Below, in pieces: positions 54,484-63,638 of a DNA stretch of 64,000 bases. Positions within the stretch are counted from its first letter, which is position 1. Each line of letters opens with the position of its first letter. A model generated the notes under the pieces. It saw only the letters and a list, made by a program, of their open reading frames with translations, was not told where the DNA came from and did not search any database. The stretch spans positions 682,001 through 746,000 of the forward strand of contig NZ_JACHWB010000002.1 of NCBI RefSeq assembly GCF_014191055.1. The letters are read 5' to 3'. Source of the stretch: Microvirga lupini. Its GTDB lineage: Bacteria; Pseudomonadota; Alphaproteobacteria; Rhizobiales; Beijerinckiaceae. The translations under genes and the position numbers were made by a program.

Positions 54484-55236
54484 ATGCGCGCTTGGATCCC
54501 TTGCTCTGCAATGCTTCTGGCCTCCCTCCTGCCCGCCCCCGCCTCGGCTCAGTTCTACGGCAACACCTACATCCCGACGGAAGGCCGATATTACCCGTAC
54601 GCACAGACTCAGGACGGGTACCCTGAGGGCTATCCGCTCGTCACGCGCCCATCCTCCCGGACGCAGGTCTATCGCGGCCAGCGTACGGCCGGGTATTCTT
54701 ACGACGTGAGCTCGACCGGTAGCGTCGTCGCTTCCCTGCCGCAGGATTACGGCACCGGTACGGGCTACGACAACAGCATCGATTATGCGATCTCGCCGGA
54801 ATTCCAGCGTCAGATCGTGTCCTACGGCGGCCGGGAACGTCCCGGCACGATCGTGGTCGATACCAACAACAAGTTCCTCTATCTCGTGCAGGACGGCGGC
54901 CGCGCCATCCGCTACGGCATCGGCGTCGGCCGAGAAGGCTTCGAGTGGAGCGGGCGCCAGACCGTTTCCATGAAGCGCGAATGGCCGTCCTGGCGTCCGC
55001 CGGCCGACATGCTGCGCCGCCGCCCCGACCTTCCCCGTTTCATGGAAGGCGGCCCGGACAATCCGCTCGGCGCCCGCGCCCTTTACCTCGGCTCCTCGCT
55101 CTACCGCATCCACGGCACCAACGAGCCGCACACCATCGGACAGGCCGTTTCCTCAGGCTGCATCCGCATGCTCAACGATGACGTGGTCGATCTCTACAAC
55201 CGCGTGAAGGTCGGCACGAGCGTGATCGTGATCTGA
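54484..55236 (+). CDS. L,D-transpeptidase (YkuD domain)
   Basis: 250-residue periplasmic enzyme that forms 3-3 peptidoglycan crosslinks or attaches proteins to peptidoglycan. The signal peptide is MRAWIPCSAMLLASLLPAPASA. The YkuD catalytic signature HGTNEPHTIGQAVSSGCIRM includes the conserved His and nucleophile Cys226. A Tyr/Gly-rich segment at residues 30-90 precedes the catalytic domain. The ATG at 54484 gives a proper signal peptide; upstream in-frame starts do not. Confidence 0.92.
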   Translation: MRAWIPCSAMLLASLLPAPASAQFYGNTYIPTEGRYYPYAQTQDGYPEGYPLVTRPSSRTQVYRGQRTAGYSYDVSSTGSVVASLPQDYGTGTGYDNSIDYAISPEFQRQIVSYGGRERPGTIVVDTNNKFLYLVQDGGRAIRYGIGVGREGFEWSGRQTVSMKREWPSWRPPADMLRRRPDLPRFMEGGPDNPLGARALYLGSSLYRIHGTNEPHTIGQAVSSGCIRMLNDDVVDLYNRVKVGTSVIVI

Positions 55237-55268
55237 TCGCACGAAGGCGACATCATCCCTTCATGACA

Positions 55269-55295
55269 ACGGCCGGGCTTGCCCGGCCGTTTGCT
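55269..55295 (+). terminator. Rho-independent terminator
   Basis: ACGGCCGGG and CCCGGCCGT form a 9-bp stem with a CTTG loop, followed by TTTG, 32 bp after the L,D-transpeptidase stop codon. Confidence 0.8.
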
Positions 55296-55350
55296 AATAA
55301 GGCTTGCACGCCATCGGAAAGCGCGTGCGCGCATGTCGTTTCGAAGCCGA

Positions 55351-56058
55351 TCAGGCCCAGTCGCCCTCGTCTCCGCCATCGCCGCCGAAGTCGGAGAAAT
55401 CCTGGCCGGAATCCTGGTTGCTCGCATCCTGGTAGAGCGAATCCGTGATGCCCGCATTGCCGGCGTCAGGTGCCTGTTCGGTGCCGCCGAGGCCCGCCGC
55501 AGACGCCACATCGCCGAGCGGATTGTTGTCGCCGCTGAACGCATGGGTCAGGGCATTGGCGATCATCATGCCGCCGGCAACGCCGGCCGCAGTCGAGAGC
55601 GCTGTCCCCAGGAAGGAACCTCCGCCGCCGCGCTGCATCATGCCACCGCCCCACGGGCCAGGCGCGCCGCCCATCATGCCGCCCTGAGGCGCACCATAAT
55701 GGTGCTGCGGATGTTGCTGAGACTGTCCCCAGGGGGAGGCCTGACGGGCCGGCGGGGTGTTGTAGGCCGGTCCGGGCGGACGGGAGCCGCCGCCGAAGAT
55801 GCTGGAGAGGAAGCCGCCCTGTTGCGGCCGCCGGCTGGCCTGATCGAGTTCGGCGCGAAGATGCTCGTTCTCGGCCTGAAGATTGGCGAGCGCCTGCTCC
55901 TGCACATAGACCGCTTGTGCCATCGCGTAGGGGGCATAGGGCTGCTGCCGCAGCCTCTCGGCAATGAAGCGCTCCGCCTCAGGGTCGCGCGGCTGGTTCG
56001 CCACCTGTTCGAGCCGTTGGAAGATGTCGCTGATGACCTGGCGTTCCTGATCGTTCAT
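55351..56058 (-). CDS. DUF2076 family protein
   Basis: 235-residue protein. The N-terminus MNDQERQVISDIFQRLEQVANQPRDPEAERFI is characteristic of DUF2076. A coiled-coil region (LANLQAENEHLRAELDQA) is followed by a Gly/Pro/Gln-rich segment (PPGPAYNTPPARQASPWGQSQQ and GGMMGGAPGPWGGGMM). The short hydrophobic stretch LGTALSTAAGVAGGMMIANAL and an acidic Gly/Asp-rich C-terminus follow. Some members have been called periplasmic ligand-binding sensors, but no signal peptide is present here. Function unknown. Confidence 0.82.
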   Translation of the reverse strand: MNDQERQVISDIFQRLEQVANQPRDPEAERFIAERLRQQPYAPYAMAQAVYVQEQALANLQAENEHLRAELDQASRRPQQGGFLSSIFGGGSRPPGPAYNTPPARQASPWGQSQQHPQHHYGAPQGGMMGGAPGPWGGGMMQRGGGGSFLGTALSTAAGVAGGMMIANALTHAFSGDNNPLGDVASAAGLGGTEQAPDAGNAGITDSLYQDASNQDSGQDFSDFGGDGGDEGDWA

Positions 56059-56114
56059 GGCAAGCCTCCTTCAAGGGATGTTGGAGACAGATGTAAGCAT
56101 GGCCATCGGGTTTG

Positions 56115-56711
56115 TTAGGGGTGAGCGAGGCCGAGCCTGCGCATATTCCTCAAAGCCTGCGGAGCGATGTCCTCCAGCTCCTGAAGCCCACGCCACTCGG
56201 CCCCATGCACCTCCCGCAGATCGGGGCGGATGGCGATCCGCTCCCCTGCCCTCACTACATAGCGGATGTCATGATGCCAATGCTCGGGCTCGCCTCGGTC
56301 TGGGCGAGCGGGAATGCGGTGGCTGTCGATGTCGATGGGAAGACCGGACGTGCGATGCCAGGGATCGATCATGAGCCCTTCCATGCCGGTCTCTTCCACT
56401 GCCTCGCGCAGGGCCGAAGTCTCCAGATCCTCCGGTGCCTCATAATGCCCGCCAGGCTGCAGCCAACGATCGAGAGAGCGATGATGGATCAGCAGGATCC
56501 TTTCTCCAGCACCATCAAGGATGAAGGCCGATGTGGTGACATGGCCGGGAAAGGTGCGGCGGGAATGAATGTCATCCCCGTTCGCAATCTGCCTGCGCAG
56601 GAGAGCATGCCTTTCCTCAGTCACGTCGAATGCGATCGCGTAGTCATTGAGGAGCGAGAGAACATTCCTTCGGAAGCTGGCAGGCTCGAAGGTCACGGAT
56701 GAGAAATCCAC
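56115..56711 (-). CDS. Nudix hydrolase
   Basis: 198-residue cytosolic hydrolase of nucleoside diphosphates linked to other moieties. The Nudix box GGHYEAPEDLETSALREAVEETGM fits GX5EX7REUXEEXGU with all metal-binding Glu present, near residues 88-110. The substrate is unknown. Same strand as the SDR gene immediately upstream, 6 bp away, so probably co-transcribed. Confidence 0.92.
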   Translation of the reverse strand: MDFSSVTFEPASFRRNVLSLLNDYAIAFDVTEERHALLRRQIANGDDIHSRRTFPGHVTTSAFILDGAGERILLIHHRSLDRWLQPGGHYEAPEDLETSALREAVEETGMEGLMIDPWHRTSGLPIDIDSHRIPARPDRGEPEHWHHDIRYVVRAGERIAIRPDLREVHGAEWRGLQELEDIAPQALRNMRRLGLAHP

Positions 56712-56717
56712 TGTGGT

Positions 56718-57572
56718 TTAGCACTTCATCACTTTCGCGAAGGCATCCTTGTATTCGGGATGCCAGCGCGACAGGGGCGGACGGTTCTCGATCATGTCCT
56801 CGGCGGCCCAGCGGATGCGCTTCTCATCCATCTCCCGCGTGGTCTCGTTGTCAGGGCAGAGCACGTAGAAGTCGCCACGCTCCAGCGCCGGCAGCAGGAA
56901 GTCGATGACCTGCTCGGGCTCCCAGGCGCCAGCTGGCTTCTCGCTGACGCCTCTGGCTTTGGTGAAGCCCGTATAGACGAAGCCTGGGATGAGCAGATGC
57001 ACCGTCACCTGACAAACGGGCGTGTTGCGCAACTCGTGCGCCAGCGCCTCGGTCAGCACCTTCACCCCGGCCTTCGAGATGTTGTAGGCCGTGTCGCCGG
57101 GCGGCGTGGTGATGCCCTGCTTCGAGCCGGTGTTGATGATGGCGCATGGGCTTCCCTGCTCGATCATTGCAGGGGCGAAGGCCTGCACGCCATTGATCAC
57201 ACCCCAGAGATTCGTGTCCAGAATGGCTTGCCAGCGCTGCGGATCACCGAAGATCTGCCCACCGCCTTCCGTGCCGGCGTTGTTCATCAGCACGGCGACT
57301 TCGCCGAAAGCTGCAAGGACCTTATCCTTCAAGCGCTCGACGTCCTCGCGCCGGCTCACGTCGGTTGCGATGGCCAGAACGTTCTCTGCTGACCCGGAGA
57401 CACCGGCCACTTCCTCGGCGCTGCGCTGGAGAGCCTCGCCTGGGAGATCGGCCAAGCACACTTTCATGCCGATTTCCGCGAAGCGCTTAGCGGCGGCCAA
57501 GCCGATGCCGCTGGCAGCTCCGGTGATGACGGCAACGCGGTTGGGGGTGATTGCTGGATGCCGGGCCATCAT
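56718..57572 (-). CDS. Short-chain dehydrogenase/reductase (SDR)
   Basis: 284-residue NAD(P)-dependent oxidoreductase. The cofactor motif is VAVITGAASGIGLAAAKRF (TGxxxGIG), NNAG is at about residue 93, and the active-site Tyr/Lys are in DTAYNISKAGVKV (YxxxK). Two adjacent ATG codons (57572 and 57569) are possible starts. The substrate is unknown. Probably in one transcript with the downstream Nudix gene. Confidence 0.92.
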   Translation of the reverse strand: MMARHPAITPNRVAVITGAASGIGLAAAKRFAEIGMKVCLADLPGEALQRSAEEVAGVSGSAENVLAIATDVSRREDVERLKDKVLAAFGEVAVLMNNAGTEGGGQIFGDPQRWQAILDTNLWGVINGVQAFAPAMIEQGSPCAIINTGSKQGITTPPGDTAYNISKAGVKVLTEALAHELRNTPVCQVTVHLLIPGFVYTGFTKARGVSEKPAGAWEPEQVIDFLLPALERGDFYVLCPDNETTREMDEKRIRWAAEDMIENRPPLSRWHPEYKDAFAKVMKC

Positions 57573-57700
57573 TGCGATCCTTCGTTTCGGCTTCGGAGCC
57601 GATGAGATTTCATGATGGCCCCAAACTGGCGCACCCTAGGTCATTCGCCAAGGCGTTCTCCACATGGATGGCATGCGGTCGCGGTCAGACATGCGCTGGA

Positions 57701-57732
57701 AAAAAAGAAAGCCCCGCATCGCTGCGGGGCTT
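57701..57732 (-). terminator. Rho-independent terminator of the coiled-coil gene
   Basis: AAGCCCCGCA (57709-57718) and TGCGGGGCTT (57723-57732). Read on the minus strand the hairpin is followed by a run of T (A run at 57700-57710 on the plus strand), 14 nt after the stop of the minus-strand gene. Confidence 0.9.
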
Positions 57733-57746
57733 CGGAGGTAACTTGA

Positions 57747-59255
57747 TTACTCCGCGTCTGGAGATTTCAGATGCCGGACATTGGTCTCGTCCTCGTCGAA
57801 GAGGGTCGGATCCTCCTCCTGGGTGTCGAGGCGCGTCTTCTTGCGCAGGGCCACGTATTTCTTCTGGATCTTGGTGCGGCTCTCGCGGGCGATCTCCAGG
57901 GCACCCTGCACGAGGGAGCGCTCGGCCTTCTCATTCTGCAGCTCTTCCGTGAGACGGCGGTTGGCGGCTTCCAGCGTGCTGCGCTCCTGCTCGAAGCGCT
58001 TGGTGAGCTGGTCGATGCGCTCGGTGAGGCTTGCCACCTTGTTGTCGGAGCTTTCGATCTGGAAGTCCTTGGCCGCGATGGCCTTGCCCAGCATCTCCAC
58101 GCGCTCCTGCAGCTCGATGCGCGAGCGCTGAAGCTCGTTGACCATGGCCACCTGACGCTCGACCTCCTGCTGGGTTGCCTCCAGGCGACGGTCGAGGGTG
58201 TTCTTCTCGATGGTGGTCTCTTTCAGATTGCGCTCGACGCCGCGCAGCGCCTCGTTCTTGTCGCGCAGCTGGTCGCGGGTATGGGCCAGGATCTTGTCGG
58301 TGGCCGACAGACGCGAGGTCAGGCCCTCGATCTTCATGTCGAGCGAGGAAAGATCGGTCTGGTGGGCCGAACGCTCGGAGTCGATCTGCGTTTCGAGGCG
58401 CTGGCGCAGCACCTGCTCGGCCATGAGCTTGGTCTCGAGCTCGGAGGCGCGCTGGCGGGTGGATTCGAGCTGCGTCTCCAGCTCCCCATAGCGGTTGCCG
58501 AGGCTGGAGAGACGGTAGTTCTGCTCCTCGGCCACCTTCTGCAGCCGCTTGACCTCATGATCGAGCAGCCCGTTGCGCTCGCGGGTTTCGATCAGCTCCC
58601 GCTCGGCCCGGGCCACGGTCTGGTCGGCTTCCTGGGCTTCCAGGCGCAGGGCCTGGTTCTCTTCCGTGATGTTGCGGGCGCGCTCAGTCTCGATGGCGAG
58701 CTGGTTCTCCAAGTCGGCGACGATCGCCTCCTTGTCCTTCACGTTCAGGCGCAGGTCCTCGACGAAGCTGTCCTGCTCGCGGATTCTGGCCTCGGCCTTG
58801 CGCAGCTGCGAAACGGCAGCATTGAGATCGTCCACCGTCCGGGCATGGAGGCTGCCGAGATCCCCCAGCTCCCGACGCAGGCTCTGCGCGGTTTCGGTTT
58901 CCTGCTTGAGCACCGCCTCGGTCTCAAGCAGCCGCGACTGGAGCTGCGGATAGCTGCGAATGAGCTCAGTCACTGGCTCGTTCAGGAGGGCGAAGTCCTC
59001 CTTCAGGCTCCGAAGCTCCTCCAGCCTGTCTATCATGTTGGCGAAACGAACGCGGATCAGCTCGTTCTTCTGGCCGACGGAATCGAGCATGCCGTTGGGG
59101 CGCACGATGATCGGCTCGGCCTTTTCCGCCGGAGCGACGACTGGTAACGCCGGGGCTGTGGCCCCTTCGCCGCCCTGTTGCGATAGCAGGTCAGGCTCAG
59201 CCTCATCCTGCTTCTTGCCAAACCGATTCCTGAAAGACGTCCATCCCGAAGACAT
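57747..59255 (-). CDS. Long coiled-coil protein, possible cytoskeletal or scaffold element
   Basis: 502-residue acidic protein. A short basic head (MSSGWTSFRNRFGKKQDE) and a Pro/Ala-rich linker precede about 400 residues of nearly uninterrupted heptad-like coiled coil (residues ~75-480; for example VERQVAMVNELQRSRIELQERVEML). An acidic tail follows (DTQEEDPTLFDEDETNVRHL). There is no SMC-type ATPase, no signal peptide and no membrane segment. The plan of basic head, long rod and acidic tail resembles bacterial intermediate-filament-like proteins such as crescentin, but I cannot claim homology. It is monocistronic, with its own terminator. Confidence 0.75.
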   Translation of the reverse strand: MSSGWTSFRNRFGKKQDEAEPDLLSQQGGEGATAPALPVVAPAEKAEPIIVRPNGMLDSVGQKNELIRVRFANMIDRLEELRSLKEDFALLNEPVTELIRSYPQLQSRLLETEAVLKQETETAQSLRRELGDLGSLHARTVDDLNAAVSQLRKAEARIREQDSFVEDLRLNVKDKEAIVADLENQLAIETERARNITEENQALRLEAQEADQTVARAERELIETRERNGLLDHEVKRLQKVAEEQNYRLSSLGNRYGELETQLESTRQRASELETKLMAEQVLRQRLETQIDSERSAHQTDLSSLDMKIEGLTSRLSATDKILAHTRDQLRDKNEALRGVERNLKETTIEKNTLDRRLEATQQEVERQVAMVNELQRSRIELQERVEMLGKAIAAKDFQIESSDNKVASLTERIDQLTKRFEQERSTLEAANRRLTEELQNEKAERSLVQGALEIARESRTKIQKKYVALRKKTRLDTQEEDPTLFDEDETNVRHLKSPDAE

Positions 59256-59355
59256 GGTGCCGGCCCTTACGCCCTGAAATTCATACTTTCCTAACTTTTA
59301 ACCCAGACGGGCGTCGTTTGGAAATAAAATTTCGTTGCGTAAGAGTGTAGCAGCC

Positions 59356-60711
59356 TCACTCTGCCGCCATGGTTAACGGCTGGCCGGATGGCTTCCCGAG
59401 GCCCGCCTCCTCAAGAGTTTCCGGCATGGGACCGCCGGTGGCCCAGTCGAGAAGCTCGACCGTATGGACGATGGGGATCCCGGTGCCCTTCCCGATCTGG
59501 GTCATGCAGCCGATATTGCCGGTGGCGATGAGGTCGGGCTTGATGCGCTCGATATTGGCCACCTTGCGGGCCCGGAGCTGGGCGGCGATCTCGGGCTGGA
59601 GCAGGTTGTAGGTGCCGGCCGAGCCGCAGCAGATATGACCTTCCGGAACGTCTTTCACGGTAAAGCCCGCCTTCTTCAGCAGGGTCTTCGGCTCGGTGCG
59701 GATGGCCTGCCCGTGCTGCATGGAGCAAGCCGAATGATAGGCCACCACGAGATCCGTCTCCCGCACCGGCTCCATCAGCGTCAGGGATGTGACGTATTCG
59801 GTAATGTCCTTGGCAATAGTGGACACCCGGGCTGCCTTCTCGGCATAGTTGGGGTCCTCCCGGAACATGAAGCCGTAATCCTTGATCGTGGTGCCGCAGC
59901 CGGAAGCCGTGATGATGATGGCATCGAGCCCTTCCCCGTCCATCTCGGCGATCCAGGCGTCGATATTGCGCTTGGCGAAGGCGTGGCTTTGCTCGTCCCG
60001 GCCTATGTGATGGACGAGAGCCCCGCAGCACCCCTCCCCCTTCGGCTGGACCACGTCGACCCCGTGGCGGTTGAGGAGGCGGATGGCAGCCTCGTTGAAG
60101 CCCGGCTTGAGCACCGGCTGGGCGCAGCCCGACAGGATGGCGACGCGGCCCCGGCGCTCCCCATGGGCCTGATAGGTGCCGGGCTGATCGAAGGGCGTGC
60201 GGGGCGGCACCCGCACGGGCGCCAGTTCGATCATGGCCTGGAGGCGATTGCCCAGGAGCGGCAGCGCACCGATAAATCCCTTGAGGGGCTTGGCCAGCAT
60301 GGCGGCGCCAAGCGCGAAACGGAAGCGGTTCGGATAAGGCAGGACGGTGGCGAGAATCCAGCGCAGGAGCCGGTCATGCCACGGCCGCGTATACGTCGCC
60401 TCGATATAGGCGCGGGCATGGTCGACCAGATGCATGTAATGCACGCCTGACGGACAGGTGGTCATGCAGGAGAGGCAGGAGAGGCAGCGGTCGATGTGCT
60501 TGACCACCTCGGGAGACGCGGGCTTGCCGCTCTCCAGCATGTCCTTCATCAGGTAGATGCGCCCGCGTGGGGAATCGAGTTCGTCCCCGAGCAGCAGGTA
60601 GGTCGGGCAGGTGGCGGTGCAGAAGCCGCAATGAACGCAGGTGCGGAGGATCTTCTCCGACGCTGCCATGGCGGGATCTTTTAACTGATCGGGCGTGAAA
60701 TTCGTTTGCAT
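59356..60711 (-). CDS. glcF: Glycolate oxidase iron-sulfur subunit GlcF
   Basis: Electron-transfer subunit of the membrane-associated glycolate oxidase, 451 residues. Two 4Fe-4S ferredoxin clusters are bound by C25, C28, C31, C35 and C76, C79, C82, C86. The C-terminal half has two CCG-type domains (GCCGALVHHIG and ICCGSAGTYNLLQ) found in respiratory heterodisulfide-reductase-like subunits. Downstream of glcE by 63 bp in the glcDEF operon. Confidence 0.95.
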   Translation of the reverse strand: MQTNFTPDQLKDPAMAASEKILRTCVHCGFCTATCPTYLLLGDELDSPRGRIYLMKDMLESGKPASPEVVKHIDRCLSCLSCMTTCPSGVHYMHLVDHARAYIEATYTRPWHDRLLRWILATVLPYPNRFRFALGAAMLAKPLKGFIGALPLLGNRLQAMIELAPVRVPPRTPFDQPGTYQAHGERRGRVAILSGCAQPVLKPGFNEAAIRLLNRHGVDVVQPKGEGCCGALVHHIGRDEQSHAFAKRNIDAWIAEMDGEGLDAIIITASGCGTTIKDYGFMFREDPNYAEKAARVSTIAKDITEYVTSLTLMEPVRETDLVVAYHSACSMQHGQAIRTEPKTLLKKAGFTVKDVPEGHICCGSAGTYNLLQPEIAAQLRARKVANIERIKPDLIATGNIGCMTQIGKGTGIPIVHTVELLDWATGGPMPETLEEAGLGKPSGQPLTMAAE

Positions 60712-60774
60712 GACGGATCAAAAATTACTTTCTGCCAAATGCCGCTTTCAGATTACGCTCATTCCACGCATTGA

Positions 60775-61959
60775 CTACACCCCTGCATACATCCGCCCGG
60801 GATTGAGGATCCCAGCCGGGTCGAAGGAAGCCTTGATGCCGCGGGTCAGCGTCATCAGCGCGTCGGTCTGCGGTTCGAACACATCGAGGGTAGAGCGCAC
60901 TTCAGCGGGCGCACGGACGAGAGTCGCGTGTCCACCATAGGATCTGGTCGCTTCGCGCAGCACCGAAGCACCGGCATCGCCCTCGACGGGCGTCGAGATC
61001 CAGACGAGGCCGCCGCCCCAATCGTAGAACCATTGCGCATCGAGAGATTGCGCCACCTGGGCAACCAGGTCGGTCCCCTTGGTCGGCGCGGTGGAGATCC
61101 GCCAGATGGCCCGATTGCCCTGATCCGTCAGTAGCGTCGCATCGCGCACCGACTGCCAGAGCGCCTCGGCTCCGACACCTTCGAGAATGTCCATGAACCG
61201 GAAGCGCTTCAGGAGGCGCTTCAGTTCGTTCATGCGGTAATCGACGGAGACCCGGAACCCTTCGAGCCGGATCAGCGTGCTGCCGCCGCTCCGGTTGCGC
61301 GCCGGGATATGCGCCGCGCCGGTCACATCGAAGGGCGAGCCGAGAGCCTGCGACAGGGCCTCGATGGCCTGCCTGTCGTCGAGGTCCCGGATGACCAGGG
61401 TGGCCATGCGCTCCTGCTTGGGCAGCACCTTGAAGGTCACCTCGGTGAGAAAGCCGAGCGTGCCCCAGGACCCCGCCATGAGCTTCACGAGGTCGAGCCC
61501 GGTGACGTTCTTCATCACGCGCCCGCCGGACTTCACCACCTCGCCGCGCCCGTTGACGAAACGCACGCCGATGAGGCTGTCCCGCGCCGCCCCCGCCATG
61601 ATCCGGCGCGGACCGGAGATGTTCATGGCAGCAACGGCCCCGATGGTGGGCTCGCCTTTTGTGCCGAGGAGCCAGCGGTAATCCATGAGCTCGAAGGGAA
61701 GCTCCTGGCCTTTTGCCGCGAGAACGCGCATGACCTCCGGCACGGGCGTGCCGCTGCGGGCCGAGATCACAAGCTCGGCCGGCTCGTAGAGGGTGATGCC
61801 CGACAGGGCGGCGGACGAGATCGAGGCGTCGGTCTGGTTCGGGCGCCCCATCGGGGCCTTGGTGCCGTTGCCGGCAACGTTCAAAAGCGTACCCTTGTCG
61901 GCCGCGTCGCGGATGATGATGGAGGCGTCCTGCTCGTCGCGGGGAGTGTGAGTGGTCAC
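60775..61959 (-). CDS. glcE: Glycolate oxidase FAD-binding subunit GlcE
   Basis: FAD-linked oxidase domain protein of 394 residues. Segments SARSGTPVPEVMRVLAAKGQELPFE, GTKGEPTIGAVAAMNISGPRRI and the C-terminal FDPAGILNPGRMYAG are typical of the GlcE subgroup, which has a shortened PCMH FAD-binding domain. It overlaps glcD by 4 bp (ATGA), so the two are coupled. Confidence 0.95.
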   Translation of the reverse strand: MTTHTPRDEQDASIIIRDAADKGTLLNVAGNGTKAPMGRPNQTDASISSAALSGITLYEPAELVISARSGTPVPEVMRVLAAKGQELPFELMDYRWLLGTKGEPTIGAVAAMNISGPRRIMAGAARDSLIGVRFVNGRGEVVKSGGRVMKNVTGLDLVKLMAGSWGTLGFLTEVTFKVLPKQERMATLVIRDLDDRQAIEALSQALGSPFDVTGAAHIPARNRSGGSTLIRLEGFRVSVDYRMNELKRLLKRFRFMDILEGVGAEALWQSVRDATLLTDQGNRAIWRISTAPTKGTDLVAQVAQSLDAQWFYDWGGGLVWISTPVEGDAGASVLREATRSYGGHATLVRAPAEVRSTLDVFEPQTDALMTLTRGIKASFDPAGILNPGRMYAGV

Positions 61960-63389
61960 GCGGCGAACCTTCCTTCGAGCGGAAACACTTTGGCCGGATT
62001 GAGGAGCCAGCGCGGGTCGAACACGCCGCGCACGCGCATCTGCTGCTCAAGATCGACAGGGTTGAACTGGTGGGTCATCAGATCGCGCTTCTCGATACCG
62101 ACCCCGTGCTCGCCCGTGAGGCAGCCGCCGACCTCGACGCAGAGCCTCAGGATGTCCTCGCCGGCCTTCTCGGCCTTCTCCATCTCGCCCGGCACATTGG
62201 TGTTGAACATGACAAGCGGATGCAGGTTGCCGTCGCCCGCATGGAACACGTTGGCGACGCCGAGCCCGTAGGATTTCACGATCTCGTCGATGCGGTTGAG
62301 CACGTACGGCAGCTGCCCGGTCGGAATCGTGCCGTCCATGCAGATGTAGTCGGCGACGCGCCCCGTGGCGCCGAAGGCCGACTTGCGGCCCTTCCAGATC
62401 GCCGCGCTCTCAGCCTCCGATTGCGAGACCTTCATGGTCTTCGGCCGGAACGGTTCGGCGATCGCGACGATGCGGCGGAGCATGTCGTCGATTTCCTGGT
62501 CCGAGCCCTCGACTTCGACGATCAGCATGGCCTCCACATCGAGCGGATAACCTGCATGGGCGAAGGCTTCGCAGATCTGGATCGCAGGCTTGTCCATGTA
62601 TTCGAGCGCCACCGGAATGATGCCGGCCCCGATGATCGCCGCCACGCAGGCGCCCGCATCCTCCACCCGCTCGAAGCCGAAGAGCGCAGGCCGTGCGCCT
62701 TCCGCTGCGCGCAGGATGCGCACCACGGCTTCCGTAACGACGCCGAGCTGCCCCTCCGAGCCGCAGACGAGGCCGAGGATGTCGTAGCCGGCCGCATCCA
62801 GATGCTCGCCGCCGATCTCCACCACCGTGCCGTCGAGCATCACCAGGGTGACGCCCAAGAGGTTGTTGGTGGTCACGCCGTATTTCAGGCAATGGGCGCC
62901 GCCGGAATTCATCGCGATATTGCCGGCAATGGTGCAGGCGAGCTGGCTCGACGGGTCGGGGGCGTAGAAAAAGCCCTCATTGGCCACGGCCTGACTGATG
63001 CCGAGATTGGTGATGCCGGCCTGGACCCGCGCGGTGCGTCCCTCGAAACTGACGTCGATCACCCGGTTCATCTTGGCGACGCCAAGCACGATGGCGTCTT
63101 CCTGCGGGATCGCCCCGCCGCAGAGGGACGTGCCTGCCCCGCGCGGCACTACCTTCACGCCATTCTCGTGGCAGAAGCGCATGACGGCCGAGACCTCTTC
63201 CGTGGTGGAGGGCAGCACAACCGCGAGCGGCATCTGCCGATAGGCGGTCAGGCCATCGGTCTCGAAGGCCCGGCGCTCATCCTCGGAGACGATCAGGGCC
63301 TCCGACGCGACAAGGCGCCCCAGCCCCTCGATGATCTCCCGCCGACGCGCCAGAACTGCCTGGTCCGGCTTGGGAAATGCAATGGTCAT
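61956..63389 (-). CDS. glcD: Glycolate oxidase catalytic subunit GlcD
   Basis: FAD-dependent subunit that oxidises glycolate (or D-lactate) to glyoxylate (pyruvate), 477 residues. The FAD-binding PCMH loop is VVPRGAGTSLCGGAIPQ near residues 75-92. IAMNSGGAHCLKYGVTTNNLLG is the second FAD segment. The C-terminal CLTGEHGVGIEKRDLM and FDPRWLLNPAKVFP are conserved in GlcD and D-2-hydroxyacid dehydrogenases. First gene of glcDEF; its upstream region carries an A+B repeat element shared with the divergent cytochrome gene. Confidence 0.95.
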   Translation of the reverse strand: MTIAFPKPDQAVLARRREIIEGLGRLVASEALIVSEDERRAFETDGLTAYRQMPLAVVLPSTTEEVSAVMRFCHENGVKVVPRGAGTSLCGGAIPQEDAIVLGVAKMNRVIDVSFEGRTARVQAGITNLGISQAVANEGFFYAPDPSSQLACTIAGNIAMNSGGAHCLKYGVTTNNLLGVTLVMLDGTVVEIGGEHLDAAGYDILGLVCGSEGQLGVVTEAVVRILRAAEGARPALFGFERVEDAGACVAAIIGAGIIPVALEYMDKPAIQICEAFAHAGYPLDVEAMLIVEVEGSDQEIDDMLRRIVAIAEPFRPKTMKVSQSEAESAAIWKGRKSAFGATGRVADYICMDGTIPTGQLPYVLNRIDEIVKSYGLGVANVFHAGDGNLHPLVMFNTNVPGEMEKAEKAGEDILRLCVEVGGCLTGEHGVGIEKRDLMTHQFNPVDLEQQMRVRGVFDPRWLLNPAKVFPLEGRFAA

Positions 63390-63490
63390 GGAACCCTCCT
63401 TTGAGGATCATCGCCTGCGCTCGAGGAATGGCTACCTTAACAATAAGGCGGCTTTCCCTGTGAGCCTTTTCCAATAATGTAGAATCTCTC

Positions 63491-63604
63491 TAGCGCATCG
63501 TGCGGAAAAGTGGATCCGGTTTTCTGCCTAAACGATGCACTCTTTAAAGAATTTGGCATCGGATGGGTCCCAAAAGTGGGGTCCACTTTTGGGTCTGATG
63601 CTCT
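63491..63604. repeat. Intergenic palindromic repeat, units A+B (copy 3)
   Basis: Unit A (63493-63540) runs from GCGCATCGTGCGGAAAAG to TTTTCTGCCTAAACGATGC. Unit B (63555-63602) runs from GGCATCGGATGGGTCCC to TTTTGGGTCTGATGC. Same order and orientation as copy 2 at 48.35 kb. It fills most of the divergent gap between glcD and the cytochrome gene. Confidence 0.85.
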
Positions 63605-63638
63605 AGGATGGGACAGGTGTCCAGCAAAGGAGTTATTG

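Noticed and set aside
57771..59147. 458-codon plus-strand ORF opposite the coiled-coil gene, leucine-rich
   Set aside because: Antisense of a Glu/Gln/Arg-rich coiled coil necessarily reads Leu/Val/Ala-rich; not a membrane protein gene.
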